This document shows positions 27,699 to 37,885 of a stretch of DNA of 64,000 bases, one piece after another. This DNA comes from Aeromonas hydrophila subsp. hydrophila ATCC 7966 (GTDB lineage Bacteria; Pseudomonadota; Gammaproteobacteria; Enterobacterales; Aeromonadaceae), in assembly GCF_000014805.1 (NCBI RefSeq), contig NC_008570.1, forward strand, positions 3,477,001 to 3,541,000, read 5' to 3'. Position 1 is the stretch's first letter; every line of letters begins with the position of its first letter. The notes under the pieces were generated by a model that had not been told where the DNA came from, did no database searches, and was given only the letters and a program-made list of their open reading frames with translations. The translations under genes and the position numbers were made by a program.

Positions 27699-30320
27699 TC
27701 ACGCCTTCTTCGACTTGGCCAGGCTCTCCTGCCACTTGCCGTTGTCGTAGTGCGCCGTCCAGCCGGTCGCCTTGCCGTTGACCTCGGTCATCACGTACTG
27801 CTCCTTGGTCTTGCGACTGAAGCGCACGATGGCGGCGTTTCCGTCAGGATCTGACGCCGGGGCATCGGCCAGATACTGGTGCTTGGGCGACAGACGCTCC
27901 TTGAAGCGCTTGAGCTCTTCCACCAGCGGCGCACGGGTCTCGCGGGATTTCGGGAAGTTGCTGGCGGCCAGGAACAGGCCGGCCGCTCCGTCACGCAGCA
28001 CGAAGTGGGCGTCGGACTGGGTGCACTTGAGCTCCGGCAGCGGGACCGGATCTTCCTTCGGCGGCGCGATGTCACCGTTTTTCAGGATCTTACGGGTGTT
28101 CTTGCAGGTATCGTTGGTGCAACCCATGTACTTGCCGAAGCGGCCGTTCTTGAGCTGCATCTCGGATCCGCAGCGGTCACACTCGATGCTCGGCCCTTCG
28201 TAACCCTTGAGCTTGAACTGGCCTTTTTCGATTTCGTAGCCATCGCAATCCGGGTTGCGACCACAGACGTGCAGCTTGCGGCTGTCGTCGATGATGTAGG
28301 CATCCATGGCGGTGCCGCAAATGGTGCAGCGGTGCTTGGCACGCAGCGCCTCGGTTTCGGCCTCTTCACCGTCGGTGGCGGAGACGAACTCGTCGGCGGA
28401 GACCAGGTTGATGGTCTTCTTGCAGCGCTCTTTGGGCGGCAGTGCGTAGCCGGAACAGCCGAGGAACACCCCGGTGGTGGCGGTACGGATGCCCATCTTG
28501 CGGCCGCAATCCGGGCAGTCGATGTCGGTCAGCACCATCTGGTTGGCACGCATGCCCCCCTCTTCCGGCGCCTTGTCCGCTTTCTCCAGCTCCTGGGTGA
28601 ACTCGGCGTAGAAGGCATCCAGCACCTTCTTCCACTCCAGGCTCCCTTCGGCGATGCCATCGAGCTTGTCTTCCATCTTGGCGGTGAACTCGTAGTTCAT
28701 CAGCTCGACGAAGTTTTCCACCAGCCGGTCGGTGACGATCTCACCCATCTTCTCGGCGAAGAAACGGCGGCTCTCGACCCGTACATAACCACGGTCGACG
28801 ATGGTGGAGATGATGGAGGCGTAGGTAGACGGACGGCCGATGCCGCGCTTCTCCAGCTCGCGTACCAGCGCCGCTTCGGTAAAACGTGCAGGCGGCTTGG
28901 TGAAGTGCTGGCGCGGATCCAGCTTGACGAGTTTGAGGATCTCACCGACGGTCACCGCCGGCAGCTGGCTGTCTTCGCCCTTGCGGCCCATCGGCGGCAA
29001 CGCCTTGGTCCAACCGGCGAAGCGCAGGGTACGACCGCGCGCCTTGAGCTCGAACTCGCCCGCCTTGACGGTCAGGGTGGAGGAGTCGTACTGGGCCGGC
29101 GTCATCTGACAGGCGACAAACTGACGCCAGATGAGGTCATACAGCCGCATGGCGTCCGGCTCCATCCCTTCCAGCATCTCGGCAGTCACCAGCACGCTGG
29201 AGGGGCGGATCGCCTCGTGGGCCTCCTGGGCATTGGCCTTGGCGCCGTACAGGTTCGGATCGCTCGGCAGATAAGCGGCGCCATACTGCTCGCCGATGTA
29301 TTCCCGCACCGCCTCGACCGCCTCTTTGCTGAGGTTGGTGGAGTCGGTACGCATGTAGGTGATGTAACCCGCTTCATAGAGGCGCTGGGCCATCATCATG
29401 GTCTTCTTGACCCCGAAGCTCAGCCGGGTTGAGGCTGCCTGCTGCAGGGTAGAAGTGATGAAGGGAGCGGACGGCTTGGAGCCGGTCGGCTTGTCTTCCC
29501 GGTTCACCACCTTGTAGTCGACCCCTTCCAGGGCGGCCACGGCGGCGAAGGTCTCGGCCTGGGTCACCGGCTTGAAGTCGACACCATTGCGGCTGACCAC
29601 TTCCATCCGCAGATCGCTCTTGTCGGCGGTCAGCAGATCGGCGTTGAGATCCCAGAACTCGACCGGCACGAACGCCTTGATTTCGCGCTCTTTATCGACG
29701 ATGAGGCGCACCGCGACGGACTGTACCCGACCGGCGGAGAGGCCGCGGGCCAGCTTCTTCCAGAGCAGCGGGGAGACCATGTAACCCACCACCCGGTCGA
29801 GGAAACGACGTGCCTGCTGGGCATTGACGCGGTGAATGTTCAGCTCGGATGGCTGGGCAAACGCCTCCTGGATGGCGGTCTTGGTGATCTCGTTGAACAC
29901 CACGCGCTTGTAGCGGCTGTCGTCGCCGCCGATGATCTCGCGCAGGTGCCAGGCGATCGCTTCTCCCTCTCTATCCAAGTCGGTTGCGAGATAGATGGTG
30001 TCGGCCTTCTCGGCCAGACTCTGCAACTCGCTGACCACTTTTTCCTTGCCGGGCAAAATCTGGTAGTTGGCCTGCCAGCCTGCGGTCGGATTGATCCCCA
30101 TCCGTGAGAACAGGGCATTGCGATCCTTGGCAGCCTTCTCTGCTTCGCTCAGCTTGATGCCGCGAATGACAGGTTTTTTGGGCTCGTTGCTGGCGCTGCC
30201 GCTGGTGGGCAGATCGCGCACGTGACCGACGCTGGATTTCACCACGTAGTCCTTGCCCAAATATTTGTTGATGGTCTTGGCCTTGGCCGGAGACTCCACT
30301 ATGACCAGTGATTTGCCCAT
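27699..30320 (-). CDS. topA: DNA topoisomerase I
   Basis: 873 residues, close to E. coli TopA (865). The TOPRIM domain starts at the N-terminus ([20 protein letters not shown], with the acidic DLDREGEA motif). The type IA core has the active-site Tyr in [10 protein letters not shown]. The C-terminal part holds tetracysteine zinc ribbons: [18 protein letters not shown] with CGRNPDC, and CDRCGSEMQ with CTNDTC. It relaxes negative supercoils by single-strand passage. The start at 30320 matches the family N-terminus; the open frame upstream is leader. The topA-sohB-yciK vicinity resembles the E. coli order, here with astB interposed. Confidence 0.98.
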   Translation of the reverse strand: MGKSLVIVESPAKAKTINKYLGKDYVVKSSVGHVRDLPTSGSASNEPKKPVIRGIKLSEAEKAAKDRNALFSRMGINPTAGWQANYQILPGKEKVVSELQSLAEKADTIYLATDLDREGEAIAWHLREIIGGDDSRYKRVVFNEITKTAIQEAFAQPSELNIHRVNAQQARRFLDRVVGYMVSPLLWKKLARGLSAGRVQSVAVRLIVDKEREIKAFVPVEFWDLNADLLTADKSDLRMEVVSRNGVDFKPVTQAETFAAVAALEGVDYKVVNREDKPTGSKPSAPFITSTLQQAASTRLSFGVKKTMMMAQRLYEAGYITYMRTDSTNLSKEAVEAVREYIGEQYGAAYLPSDPNLYGAKANAQEAHEAIRPSSVLVTAEMLEGMEPDAMRLYDLIWRQFVACQMTPAQYDSSTLTVKAGEFELKARGRTLRFAGWTKALPPMGRKGEDSQLPAVTVGEILKLVKLDPRQHFTKPPARFTEAALVRELEKRGIGRPSTYASIISTIVDRGYVRVESRRFFAEKMGEIVTDRLVENFVELMNYEFTAKMEDKLDGIAEGSLEWKKVLDAFYAEFTQELEKADKAPEEGGMRANQMVLTDIDCPDCGRKMGIRTATTGVFLGCSGYALPPKERCKKTINLVSADEFVSATDGEEAETEALRAKHRCTICGTAMDAYIIDDSRKLHVCGRNPDCDGYEIEKGQFKLKGYEGPSIECDRCGSEMQLKNGRFGKYMGCTNDTCKNTRKILKNGDIAPPKEDPVPLPELKCTQSDAHFVLRDGAAGLFLAASNFPKSRETRAPLVEELKRFKERLSPKHQYLADAPASDPDGNAAIVRFSRKTKEQYVMTEVNGKATGWTAHYDNGKWQESLAKSKKA

Positions 30321-30376
30321 GCTGTAACTATTATCCTCATTGCACCCGACGGGGTTGGTGTGCGGTTTTGTGGGGC

Positions 30377-30405
30377 TGTATAAGAGATTTGACGGGAAAA
30401 AGCAA
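30377..30405 (-). promoter_or_regulatory. topA promoter
   Basis: On the minus strand, -35 TTGCTT (30400-30405), a 17-base spacer and -10 TATACA (30377-30382). The transcript would start near 30370, giving a ~50-base leader. Confidence 0.6.
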
Positions 30406-30583
30406 TCTTGTGAGCAAATTTGCCCGGCAGCCCGAACCACTTTGTTTCTTTATTTATTAATGCGAAGCCGAGCCGCGGGAAGCAACCGCTTTTTTATTTT
30501 TATGCTATATCCACCCTCTTTTTATATTTGAAACGACATAACCAACCGCTCTTGTAACATAACAAACCAGTTTCGTTATCAGC

Positions 30584-30613
30584 TTGTTACAAAAGACAAA
30601 ATCTCCTTATAAT
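30584..30613 (+). promoter_or_regulatory. astB promoter
   Basis: TTGTTA (30584-30589), an 18-base spacer and a perfect -10 TATAAT (30608-30613), 69 bases before the astB start. Confidence 0.6.
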
Positions 30614-30681
30614 GGCTGCATCCCGCAGCATTGTGCGCGGAAGGAACCGCTACCCATATAAAAATCGAAAGGATGTACTCA

Positions 30682-32019
30682 ATGAAGCACTTCGAGGTCA
30701 ACTTCGACGGCCTGGTCGGCCCGACTCACAACTATGCCGGCTTGTCCTATGGCAACGTCGCCTCCCAGAACAATGCCAAAGAGGCGTCCAATCCGAAGGA
30801 GGCGGCCAAGCAGGGTCTGCGCAAGATGAAGGCACTGACCGAGCTCGGCATGACCCAGGGAGTGCTGGCCCCGCAGGAGCGACCGGATCTCGCCACCCTG
30901 CGCCGCCTCGGCTTCACCGGCAACGATGCCAGCGTGCTGGCCCAGGCCGCCAAGCAGGCACCCGCCGTGCTGGCCGCCTGCTATTCGGCCTCCAGCATGT
31001 GGACCGCCAACGCCGCCACCGTCTCTCCGAGTGCCGATACCCAGGATGGCCGCATCCACTTCACCCCCGCCAACCTGACCAACAAGTTTCACCGCTCCCT
31101 CGAACCCGAGGTGACCGGCCGCATCCTGCGCGCCGTGTTCAACAACGACCGCCACTTCTATCACCATCAGCACCTGCCGGAGAACGACCACTTCGGTGAC
31201 GAGGGGGCCGCCAACCACACCCGGCTGTGCCGCGCCTACGGCGAGTCCGGGGTCGAGCTGTTCGTCTATGGCCGCAGCGCCTTCGACGTCTCCCAGCCCG
31301 CCCCCAAACGCTACCCGGCCCGCCAGACCCTGGAAGCGAGCCAGGCCATCGCCCGCCTGCACGGCCTGGGGGACGAGAGCGCGGTCTTCATCCAGCAAAA
31401 CCCGGATGTCATCGATCAGGGGGTGTTCCACAACGACGTGATCGCGGTGGGCAACCAGAACGTGCTGTTCTTCCACCAGCAGGCGTTTCTCAACACCGCC
31501 TCGGCGCTGGCCGAGGTGCGCACCAAGTTCGGCGACGGCGAGCTTCACTTTATCGAGGTGCCGACTGCCGAGGTGTCGGTACAGGATGCGGTGAAGTCCT
31601 ATCTGTTCAACACCCAGATCCTCACCCTGCCCTCCGGCGAGATGGCGATCATCGCCCCCACCGAATGTCGCGACAACCCGGCGGTGTCGGCCTATCTGAC
31701 CAAGCTGGTGACCCTGGGGACCCCGATCAAGGGGGTGCACTACATGGACGTGAAGCAGAGCATGCGCAACGGCGGCGGCCCCGCCTGCCTGCGGCTGCGG
31801 GTGGCCATGAACGACACCGAGCTGGCTGCGGTCAACCCAGCCTGCCTCATCACCGACAGCCAGTTTGCCCGCCTCGATGGCTGGGTCGATCGCCACTACC
31901 GCGACAGCCTGGCGCTGGACGACCTGCGGGATCCGGCGCTGGTCATGGAGTCCCGCACCGCGCTGGACGAGCTGACCCAGATCCTCAAACTCGGCTCCGT
32001 CTACCCGTTCCAGCGCTGA
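30682..32019 (+). CDS. astB: N-succinylarginine dihydrolase
   Basis: 445 residues (E. coli AstB 447). The start [16 protein letters not shown] and the active-site region [11 protein letters not shown] with nucleophile Cys369 are diagnostic. It removes two ammonia molecules from N2-succinylarginine to give succinylornithine in the AST arginine-degradation pathway. AAAGGA stands nine bases before the ATG. The other ast genes are not in this window, whereas in E. coli astB is inside astCADBE; here it is a monocistronic gene with its own promoter and terminator. Confidence 0.96.
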   Translation: MKHFEVNFDGLVGPTHNYAGLSYGNVASQNNAKEASNPKEAAKQGLRKMKALTELGMTQGVLAPQERPDLATLRRLGFTGNDASVLAQAAKQAPAVLAACYSASSMWTANAATVSPSADTQDGRIHFTPANLTNKFHRSLEPEVTGRILRAVFNNDRHFYHHQHLPENDHFGDEGAANHTRLCRAYGESGVELFVYGRSAFDVSQPAPKRYPARQTLEASQAIARLHGLGDESAVFIQQNPDVIDQGVFHNDVIAVGNQNVLFFHQQAFLNTASALAEVRTKFGDGELHFIEVPTAEVSVQDAVKSYLFNTQILTLPSGEMAIIAPTECRDNPAVSAYLTKLVTLGTPIKGVHYMDVKQSMRNGGGPACLRLRVAMNDTELAAVNPACLITDSQFARLDGWVDRHYRDSLALDDLRDPALVMESRTALDELTQILKLGSVYPFQR

Positions 32020-32052
32020 GACGCGCCATCGGCCTGCTGCGCCGACGCCATC

Positions 32053-32082
32053 AAAAAAGCCGGGCAAGTGCCCGGCTTTTTC
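32053..32082. terminator. Bidirectional terminator between astB and sohB
   Basis: Stem AAGCCGGGC/GCCCGGCTT with AAAAA before and TTTT after, between convergent astB (stop 32019) and sohB (stop 32106). The flanks suit both strands. Confidence 0.9.
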
Positions 32083-32105
32083 ATTTGGTTTTACGTTGCC
32101 CTGAT

Positions 32106-33113
32106 TCAGCGCCAGGGGCCCTGCTGCCACAGCCGACCAAGACCGGACTCCAACGCCACGGCGGCCTGCTGGCCGAGCTTCTGGGTCAGGCTTTTTGGCT
32201 TGCTGTAGCGAATGCCGACCACCTTGTGCTGGCTGGCCTGGGCCAGCAGATAGTCATCGCTGGTGCAGAGGCTGTCCACCAGCCCGAGCTGCTTGGCCTG
32301 GCTCGCCAGCCAATGCTCGCCGGTGGTGACGCTGTCGATGTCGAGGTTGGGTCTGTGCTCGGCCACGAATGCCTTGAAGCGCTCGTGAATGGCGCCCAGC
32401 TCCTCGCGAAACTTCTCGCGCCCCTGCTCGTCGTTCTCGCCGAACATGGTGATGGTGCGCTTGTACTGGCCGGCGGTGTGCATCTCGAACTCGATGTCGT
32501 GCTTTTTGAGCAGCTTGTTGAAGTTCGGCAGCTGGGCGATCACCCCGATGGAGCCGACGATGGCGAACGGCGCCGCCAGGATCTGATCCGCCACGCACGC
32601 CATCATGTAGCCACCGCTCGCCGCCACCTTGTCGATGGCCACGGTAAGCTTGATGTCACGATCCCGCAGCCGCTGCAACTGGGAAGCAGCCAGGCCGTAG
32701 CCGTGCACCACGCCGCCGCCGGATTCGAGCCGCAGCAACACCTCGTCGCCCGGCTGGGCCACCCCTATCACGGCGCTCACCTCTTCGCGCAGGGAGGCCA
32801 CCTCCTTGGCATCCATGCTGCCGTGAAAATCGATGACGAACAGCCGGCTGCGGGCATCTTCGCTCTTGGCCCGCGCCTTGTGCTCGGCCTTGCGCACCTT
32901 CTCCAGCTGCTTGCGCTCCGCCTTGCCGGCCAGCGCGGCCTGCAACTGGTGACGTCCCTGCTCCAGCTCGCTGGAGAGATCGGTCACCACCAGCTCCCCC
33001 TTGCGGGATTTGGGCTGACGGCTGCTCACCACCATCAGGATAACGGCGCCGATGGCGAGCAGTAGGGTGAGGGTCTTGGCCAGGAACAGGCCGTATTCGG
33101 TCAAAAATGCCAC
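32106..33113 (-). CDS. sohB: Inner-membrane peptidase SohB, family S49
   Basis: 335 residues: an N-terminal membrane helix (FLAKTLTLLLAIGAVILMVV) after FLTEYG, a charged coiled linker, and a SppA-type serine protease domain. The nucleophile is Ser166 in AASGGYMMACV, and the likely general-base Lys218 is in TAGQYKRT, giving the Ser-Lys dyad of signal peptide peptidases. The GTG at 33113 is chosen: it gives the family N-terminus (MAFLTEYGLFLAK, like E. coli MELLSEYGLFLAK) and has GGAG six bases upstream. It is divergent from yciK, its E. coli neighbour. Confidence 0.94.
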   Translation of the reverse strand: MAFLTEYGLFLAKTLTLLLAIGAVILMVVSSRQPKSRKGELVVTDLSSELEQGRHQLQAALAGKAERKQLEKVRKAEHKARAKSEDARSRLFVIDFHGSMDAKEVASLREEVSAVIGVAQPGDEVLLRLESGGGVVHGYGLAASQLQRLRDRDIKLTVAIDKVAASGGYMMACVADQILAAPFAIVGSIGVIAQLPNFNKLLKKHDIEFEMHTAGQYKRTITMFGENDEQGREKFREELGAIHERFKAFVAEHRPNLDIDSVTTGEHWLASQAKQLGLVDSLCTSDDYLLAQASQHKVVGIRYSKPKSLTQKLGQQAAVALESGLGRLWQQGPWR

Positions 33114-33346
33114 TTGATGCTCCACTGGTGTGCCCCGGGGGGACGATTTTTTCACATTCTAGGGAGTTTGCCCGGTGTGCGCAAAAACTCTGCGTCAACC
33201 CGTCAAAAATGCCAATCGACAATCACAACCCCTCTGATTTATTCACATTTTTGCCATCTCATACTGGTCAAACGCCGTGCGGGATCAGTACACTTGCCCC
33301 TCTATTTGCCGCGCGCATCTGCCACGAATTGTTAACAGGAGTTGTC

Positions 33347-34102
33347 ATGTTCAACTATCAGGCCCCCCGGGATCTGCTCAAGGACAAGGTCATTCTGGTC
33401 ACGGGTGCCGGTGACGGTATCGGCCGCGAAGCGGCGCTCACCTATGCGGCCCACGGCGCTACCGTGATCCTGCTCGGCCGCACCAGCGCCAAGCTGGAGG
33501 CGGTCTACGACCAGATCGAGGCCGCCGGCCACCCGCTGCCCGCCATCGTGCCGGTGGATCTGAAAGGGGCGACCAAGAGCCACTACCTTGGCATGGCCGA
33601 GACCTTCGCCCAGCAGTTCGGCCGCCTCGACGGCGTGCTGTTCAACGCCGGCCTGCTCGGCACCCTGTCGCCGTTCGAACACATCCAGGAGCAGGAGTGG
33701 GACGAGGTGATGCAGGTCAACGTCAAATCCGAATTCCTGCTGACCCAGGCGCTGCTGCCGCTCATCCGCCAGACCGCCAAGGAGCAGGGCGATGCCTCCA
33801 TCGTCTACACCTCCTCCAGCGTGGGCCGCAATGGCCGCGCCTACTGGGGCACCTATGCCATCTCCAAGTTCGCCATCGAAGGGATGATGGAAGTGCTGGC
33901 GGACGAGCTGGAAAATACCGGCGTGCGGGTCAACACCCTCAACCCGGGCGGCACCCGCACCAAGATGCGGGCCAGTGCCTTCCCGGCCGAAGATCCGATG
34001 AACCTCAAGACCCCGGCCGACCTGATGCCGCTCTATCTCTATCTGATGGGCGCGGACAGCCGGGGCAAAACCGGCCAGACCTTTGTGGCCCAGCCCAAAT
34101 AA
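33347..34102 (+). CDS. yciK: YciK-type short-chain oxidoreductase
   Basis: 251 residues, a classical short-chain dehydrogenase/reductase. The coenzyme loop is VTGAGDGIGREAAL, the NAG motif is in LFNAGLLGTLSPFEH, the catalytic Ser-Tyr-Lys are in YTSSSVGRNGRAYWGTYAISKFA, and the C-terminal PGGTRTKMRA is typical of YciK. The substrate of YciK is not established. AGGAG precedes the ATG at 33347 by six bases; the longer frame from 33107 overlaps the sohB start and is not used. Confidence 0.93.
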   Translation: MFNYQAPRDLLKDKVILVTGAGDGIGREAALTYAAHGATVILLGRTSAKLEAVYDQIEAAGHPLPAIVPVDLKGATKSHYLGMAETFAQQFGRLDGVLFNAGLLGTLSPFEHIQEQEWDEVMQVNVKSEFLLTQALLPLIRQTAKEQGDASIVYTSSSVGRNGRAYWGTYAISKFAIEGMMEVLADELENTGVRVNTLNPGGTRTKMRASAFPAEDPMNLKTPADLMPLYLYLMGADSRGKTGQTFVAQPK

Positions 34103-34149
34103 ATCAACAAAATAACCGCAACCCTGCGCCGCATGGGGTTACATTCAAT

Positions 34150-34168
34150 AGGGTGCCGTCGGCACCCT
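34150..34168 (+). terminator. Hairpin after yciK
   Basis: A perfect 8-bp inverted repeat (34150-34157 with 34161-34168) 48 bases after the yciK stop, with only a weak T content after it; it may be a leaky terminator before the LysR gene. Confidence 0.45.
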
Positions 34169-34201
34169 GTTGCAACATCCGCTCCCTTATCAGGTTGAGA
34201 T

Positions 34202-35086
34202 ATGTTTCGTCCCAAGAGCACGTTTGAGCAATGGCGGATCTTTCAGGCCGTGGTGGACTGTGGCGGCTACGCCCAGGCCGCTGAGGCGCTGAACAAGAGC
34301 CAATCCTCTCTCAATCATGCGGTAGCCAAGCTGCAGCAGAGTCTGGGTGTGGCTCTGCTGGAGGTGAGAGGGCGCAAGGCGGTATTGACGCCGGCGGGGG
34401 AGATCTTCCTCAAGCGGGCGCGTCAGCTCAGCCAGCAGGTGGAAGAGCTGGAGAACCTGGCCAACAACCTGGAGCGGCAGTGGGAGCCGCAGATCAACCT
34501 CTATGTGTCGGTGCTGCAGCCGCGCGAGCGACTCTATCGGGCGCTGGCCCACTTCTATCCCCGCAGCCGGGGTTGCCGGGTCAATCTGCACGAGCGCATC
34601 CACTGCCACTTCAACGCCCTGCAGGTGGGGGATCTGATGCTCTCCGAACACCTGCCCCACGATCGCACCGGCCTGCCGCTGGACGAGGTGTGCCTGCTGC
34701 CACTCTGCTCGGCCGAGCACCCGCTCGCCACCCAGGGCGGTGCCATCGCCGCCGAGGAGCTGGCCAGCCACAACCAGATCAGCCTGCATCCCCCCATTCA
34801 CCGCTCGGTGGACTGGAACGACGCGGACGACACCGGCTGGAAGGCAACCCACTACCACGAGGTGATCGCCATGCTCAAGCTCGGCCTCGGCTACGCCTGG
34901 CTGCCGCGCCACCTGGTGCAGGAAGAGCTGACAAGCGGCGCCCTGGTACCGCTGGATCTGGCGAGCGGCAACGAGCGCCACCTCTATACCTATCTGCTGA
35001 CTCCGTCGGCCGACGCGCTGGGCCCGGCCACCGAGCTGCTGCTGCGCTGCCTGCGCAACGAATACCAGAACGACAACGACCGCTAG
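34202..35086 (+). CDS. LysR family transcriptional regulator
   Basis: 294 residues. The winged helix-turn-helix is at ~5-63 (GGYAQAAEALNKSQSSLNHA, then LTPAGEIFLKRA); the substrate-binding domain follows. The effector domain is diverged and carries an acidic run (DWNDADDTGW), so the ligand cannot be guessed. It starts 99 bases after yciK in the same direction and runs into a convergent sugar-exporter gene. LysR proteins usually control a divergent neighbour; there is none here, so the target is unclear. Confidence 0.9.
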   Translation: MFRPKSTFEQWRIFQAVVDCGGYAQAAEALNKSQSSLNHAVAKLQQSLGVALLEVRGRKAVLTPAGEIFLKRARQLSQQVEELENLANNLERQWEPQINLYVSVLQPRERLYRALAHFYPRSRGCRVNLHERIHCHFNALQVGDLMLSEHLPHDRTGLPLDEVCLLPLCSAEHPLATQGGAIAAEELASHNQISLHPPIHRSVDWNDADDTGWKATHYHEVIAMLKLGLGYAWLPRHLVQEELTSGALVPLDLASGNERHLYTYLLTPSADALGPATELLLRCLRNEYQNDNDR

Positions 35087-35152
35087 AGCGCCTCCCCGCC
35101 GCCATCAGACATTGAGGCGGGCCGACCCGCTCGCCCCCTCACCCTTTCCGCT

Positions 35153-36325
35153 TCAGACGTTCGGCACCCGCCAGCAGGCGGCCAGCGCCAGCAACGCCAG
35201 GCCCATGGCCACCATGAAGACCCCGTGGAAACTCCAGATCTCCGCCACAGTCCCCGCTATCGCCCCCGCCATGATGGAGCCGGTGCGGATGCTGTTGGCG
35301 AACAGGGTGGTCGCCACCCCGGCGCGACCCGGCATCAGGTCCTGGAAATAGGACATGCCGATGCCGGCGACGATGCCGATGAAGATGGCGTTGAGCAGTT
35401 GCAGTGCAATGAGGGCATGCTGGCTCGACAGGGTCACCAGCCCCACGTAGAAGCCGACCCCGGCCAGCACAGCCAGCAGCATCATGGGGCGCTTGCCAAA
35501 ACGCTGGGTGTAGTGGCCCGCCAGCAGCATGAAGGGGATCTCGAGGGCCGCCGCCGTGCCCATCAGCACCCCGGCCAGCTTCTCCTCCAGCCCCAGTTCG
35601 CGGGTGATGTAGAGCGGCATGTTGATGAGGTACATGCTGTTGCAGGTCCACATCAGGGTGGAGGCGATGAAGAGCGCCCGCACCGACGGATCCCGCCAGC
35701 TGCTGACCCGCTCCACCTCGCTGTCCATCACCGGCAGCGGCAACGAGGGCAGCCAGCGCCACACCACGAAGGCGCAGAGCAGATAGGCCACTGCGGAGGC
35801 GAGGTACATCACCTCGAAGCCATAACCGATGGCCAGCGCGAAGGCGATGGGGGGCCCTATCACCCAGGCCAGCGAGAACTGGGCCCGCAGCACCGAGCTG
35901 AACATGTCGGCCCGCTTGTTGCGGCTGTCGGCGTATTCCCGTGCCAGCGCGAACAGCTGGGGGCTGGCGGTGGCGGCCAGGCTCGCCAGCAGCACCCCCA
36001 GGCTCACCAGCAGCCAGTACTGCCGGTTCCAGGCAAACAGCAAGGAGAGCACCACGCCGGCGAAGCAGCAGCGCAGGATCAGCCGCTTGCGATCCCCCTT
36101 GTTGTCGGAGCGATGGCCCAGCCACTGGCTGATGAGGATGCCGATCACCGCGTTGACGGTATAGAAGAGCCCCACCAGGAAGGGGCGCACCTGCACCTCC
36201 TCGGCCAGGAACAGGCTCAAGGTGGGCACCTGCAGTGCCACCGCCACCCCGGTCATAAAGGTCACGGCCAGAAAAGAGAGAGAGACGGGGTCCGTCCTGT
36301 TGCGAGCGGCGGTCAGCAAGCGCAT
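35153..36325 (-). CDS. Sugar efflux transporter, SET family (MFS)
   Basis: 390 residues with 12 membrane helices of the major facilitator superfamily. The cytoplasmic loop 2-3 motif is GHRSDNKGDRKRLI, and the N-terminus (FLAVTFMTGVAVALQVPTL) and SPQLFALAREYAD are like SetA/SetB, which expel excess sugars or sugar phosphate analogues. The start ATG at 36325 has only weak purine-rich sequence upstream. It is transcribed away from the C-S lyase gene across a 161-base AT-richer spacer that must hold both promoters. Confidence 0.87.
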   Translation of the reverse strand: MRLLTAARNRTDPVSLSFLAVTFMTGVAVALQVPTLSLFLAEEVQVRPFLVGLFYTVNAVIGILISQWLGHRSDNKGDRKRLILRCCFAGVVLSLLFAWNRQYWLLVSLGVLLASLAATASPQLFALAREYADSRNKRADMFSSVLRAQFSLAWVIGPPIAFALAIGYGFEVMYLASAVAYLLCAFVVWRWLPSLPLPVMDSEVERVSSWRDPSVRALFIASTLMWTCNSMYLINMPLYITRELGLEEKLAGVLMGTAAALEIPFMLLAGHYTQRFGKRPMMLLAVLAGVGFYVGLVTLSSQHALIALQLLNAIFIGIVAGIGMSYFQDLMPGRAGVATTLFANSIRTGSIMAGAIAGTVAEIWSFHGVFMVAMGLALLALAACWRVPNV

Positions 36326-36486
36326 AGAATTACCACTGATTGGAGGGAGGAAAACTGGCCAAAATTCGGCAAGTGCATGAAATGGCGTCGCTTATTTTAT
36401 GTCATTATCAAGAGCCACCTCAAGGCTTGCGACCCCGTCCCCGACCCCGTACAGTGAAAGCCCACTGGCCAGCATAAGGATTTCAC

Positions 36487-37623
36487 ATGTTTGATTTTGA
36501 CCGGGAAATAGATCGCAGCGGCACCATGAGCCTGAAATGGGACAAGTACAAGGGACAGGACGTGCTGCCCATGTGGGTTGCCGACACCGACTTCGTCTCC
36601 CCCCCTACCGTCATCGAGGCCCTCACCCAACGGGTCGCCCACGGCATCTTCGGCTACTCGCGCCCCTCTCCCCGGCTGATCGAACTCATCATCGCGCGGC
36701 TGGCCAGCCGCTATGGCTGGACCATCCAGCCCGAGTGGATCGTCTTCCTGCCCGGCGTGGTGCCCGGTCTCAACCTCGCCTGCAAGGCCTGGAGCCAGCA
36801 CGGGCGCGGCATCATCACCCCCAAGCCGGTCTACTACCCCTTCCTGCAGGCGCCGGGCTTCAACGACCGGCCGCTGCTCACCGTGCCCATGGTGGAAGAG
36901 GCCGGTCGCTGGGTGCTGGATATCGAGGAGCTGGAACGCCAGGCGCCGGCGGCGGATCTGCTGCTGCTGTGCAACCCCCACAACCCCGGCGGCACCGTGT
37001 TCACCCGCGAGGAGCTGCTGGCCATCGACGCCATCGCCGAGCGCCACAACCTGGTGATCTGCTCCGATGAAATTCACTGCGACCTGCTGCTGGACAAGGA
37101 CGCCCGCCACATCCCCTACGGCGCCATCAGCCCGGCGGCGGCCGAGCGCTCGGCGGTGATGATGGCCCCGAGCAAGACCTTCAACATCGCCGGGCTCTGC
37201 TGCTCCTTCGCGGTGGTGCCCAATGCCCGTCTGCGCCTCAAACTGCAGCAGGCGATGCGCGGCATCAGTGCCGACGTCAACCTGCTGGGCTTCGTGGCGG
37301 CAGAGGCGGCCTACGAAGGCGGTGAGCAGTGGCTCAGCGAACAGCTCGACTACCTGGCCGCCAACCTGGCCCTGATCGAGCAGGCGGTCGCCCGCTGGCC
37401 CGGCATCAAGCTGGCGCGCCACCAGGCCACCTACCTCGCCTGGATCGACATGAGCGCACTCGGGCTGGACGATCCCATCGCCTTCTTCGAACAGGCCGGG
37501 GTGGGGCTCTCCCCCGGTGCCCAGTTTGGTGACGGCCAGTTCGTGCGGCTCAACTTCGGCTGTACCCGGGCTCGCCTCGTCGAGGCGCTGGCCCGCATGG
37601 AGAAGGCCATTCTGGCGCGCTGA
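36487..37623 (+). CDS. MalY/PatB family PLP-dependent C-S lyase
   Basis: 378 residues of the fold-type I aminotransferase family. WDKYKGQDVLPMWVADTDF is the MalY/PatB N-terminal signature; NPHNPGG and SDEIHCDL position the cofactor; Lys230 in APSKTFNIAGL forms the Schiff base; and VRLNFGCTR holds the carboxylate-binding Arg. These enzymes cleave cystathionine or cysteine conjugates to a thiol, pyruvate and ammonia. MalY additionally represses maltose genes in E. coli; nothing here shows that. It is divergent from the SET exporter. Confidence 0.92.
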   Translation: MFDFDREIDRSGTMSLKWDKYKGQDVLPMWVADTDFVSPPTVIEALTQRVAHGIFGYSRPSPRLIELIIARLASRYGWTIQPEWIVFLPGVVPGLNLACKAWSQHGRGIITPKPVYYPFLQAPGFNDRPLLTVPMVEEAGRWVLDIEELERQAPAADLLLLCNPHNPGGTVFTREELLAIDAIAERHNLVICSDEIHCDLLLDKDARHIPYGAISPAAAERSAVMMAPSKTFNIAGLCCSFAVVPNARLRLKLQQAMRGISADVNLLGFVAAEAAYEGGEQWLSEQLDYLAANLALIEQAVARWPGIKLARHQATYLAWIDMSALGLDDPIAFFEQAGVGLSPGAQFGDGQFVRLNFGCTRARLVEALARMEKAILAR

Positions 37624-37666
37624 ACACGCCCTTTCTCCCCCATGGCCTCACCCTATGGGCAGTGAC

Positions 37667-37688
37667 GGGGCCGGCAGCAGCCGGCCCC
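37667..37688 (+). terminator. GC hairpin after the C-S lyase gene
   Basis: A perfect 9-bp GC stem (37667-37675 with 37680-37688, loop AGCA) 44 bases after the stop. The T-tract is poor (GCAATATATTG), so efficiency is uncertain. Confidence 0.5.
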
Positions 37689-37885
37689 GCAATATATTGA
37701 AGTCAGCCAGATCCGTATCCGATCGCAATAGGGTATATTTTCGCAACATGCCGCCACGGCCCCGCAACCCGGGATGTCGATGGCGCCGAATACGGTGCAG
37801 TGCCGCCGCCAGCAGCTGGCGCGGCCGAATGCCAACCGGGATGGGCCAGCCCCATCCCTTTTATCAGCCATTGATCCGGTTCACT

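Larger units (their letters stand above)
30321..30681. other. topA-astB divergent intergenic region
   Basis: 361 bases, strongly AT-rich from 30430 to 30610, with a promoter for each flanking gene. The AT-rich core could favour supercoil-sensitive expression of topA; no ArgR box was recognised on the astB side. Confidence 0.55.
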
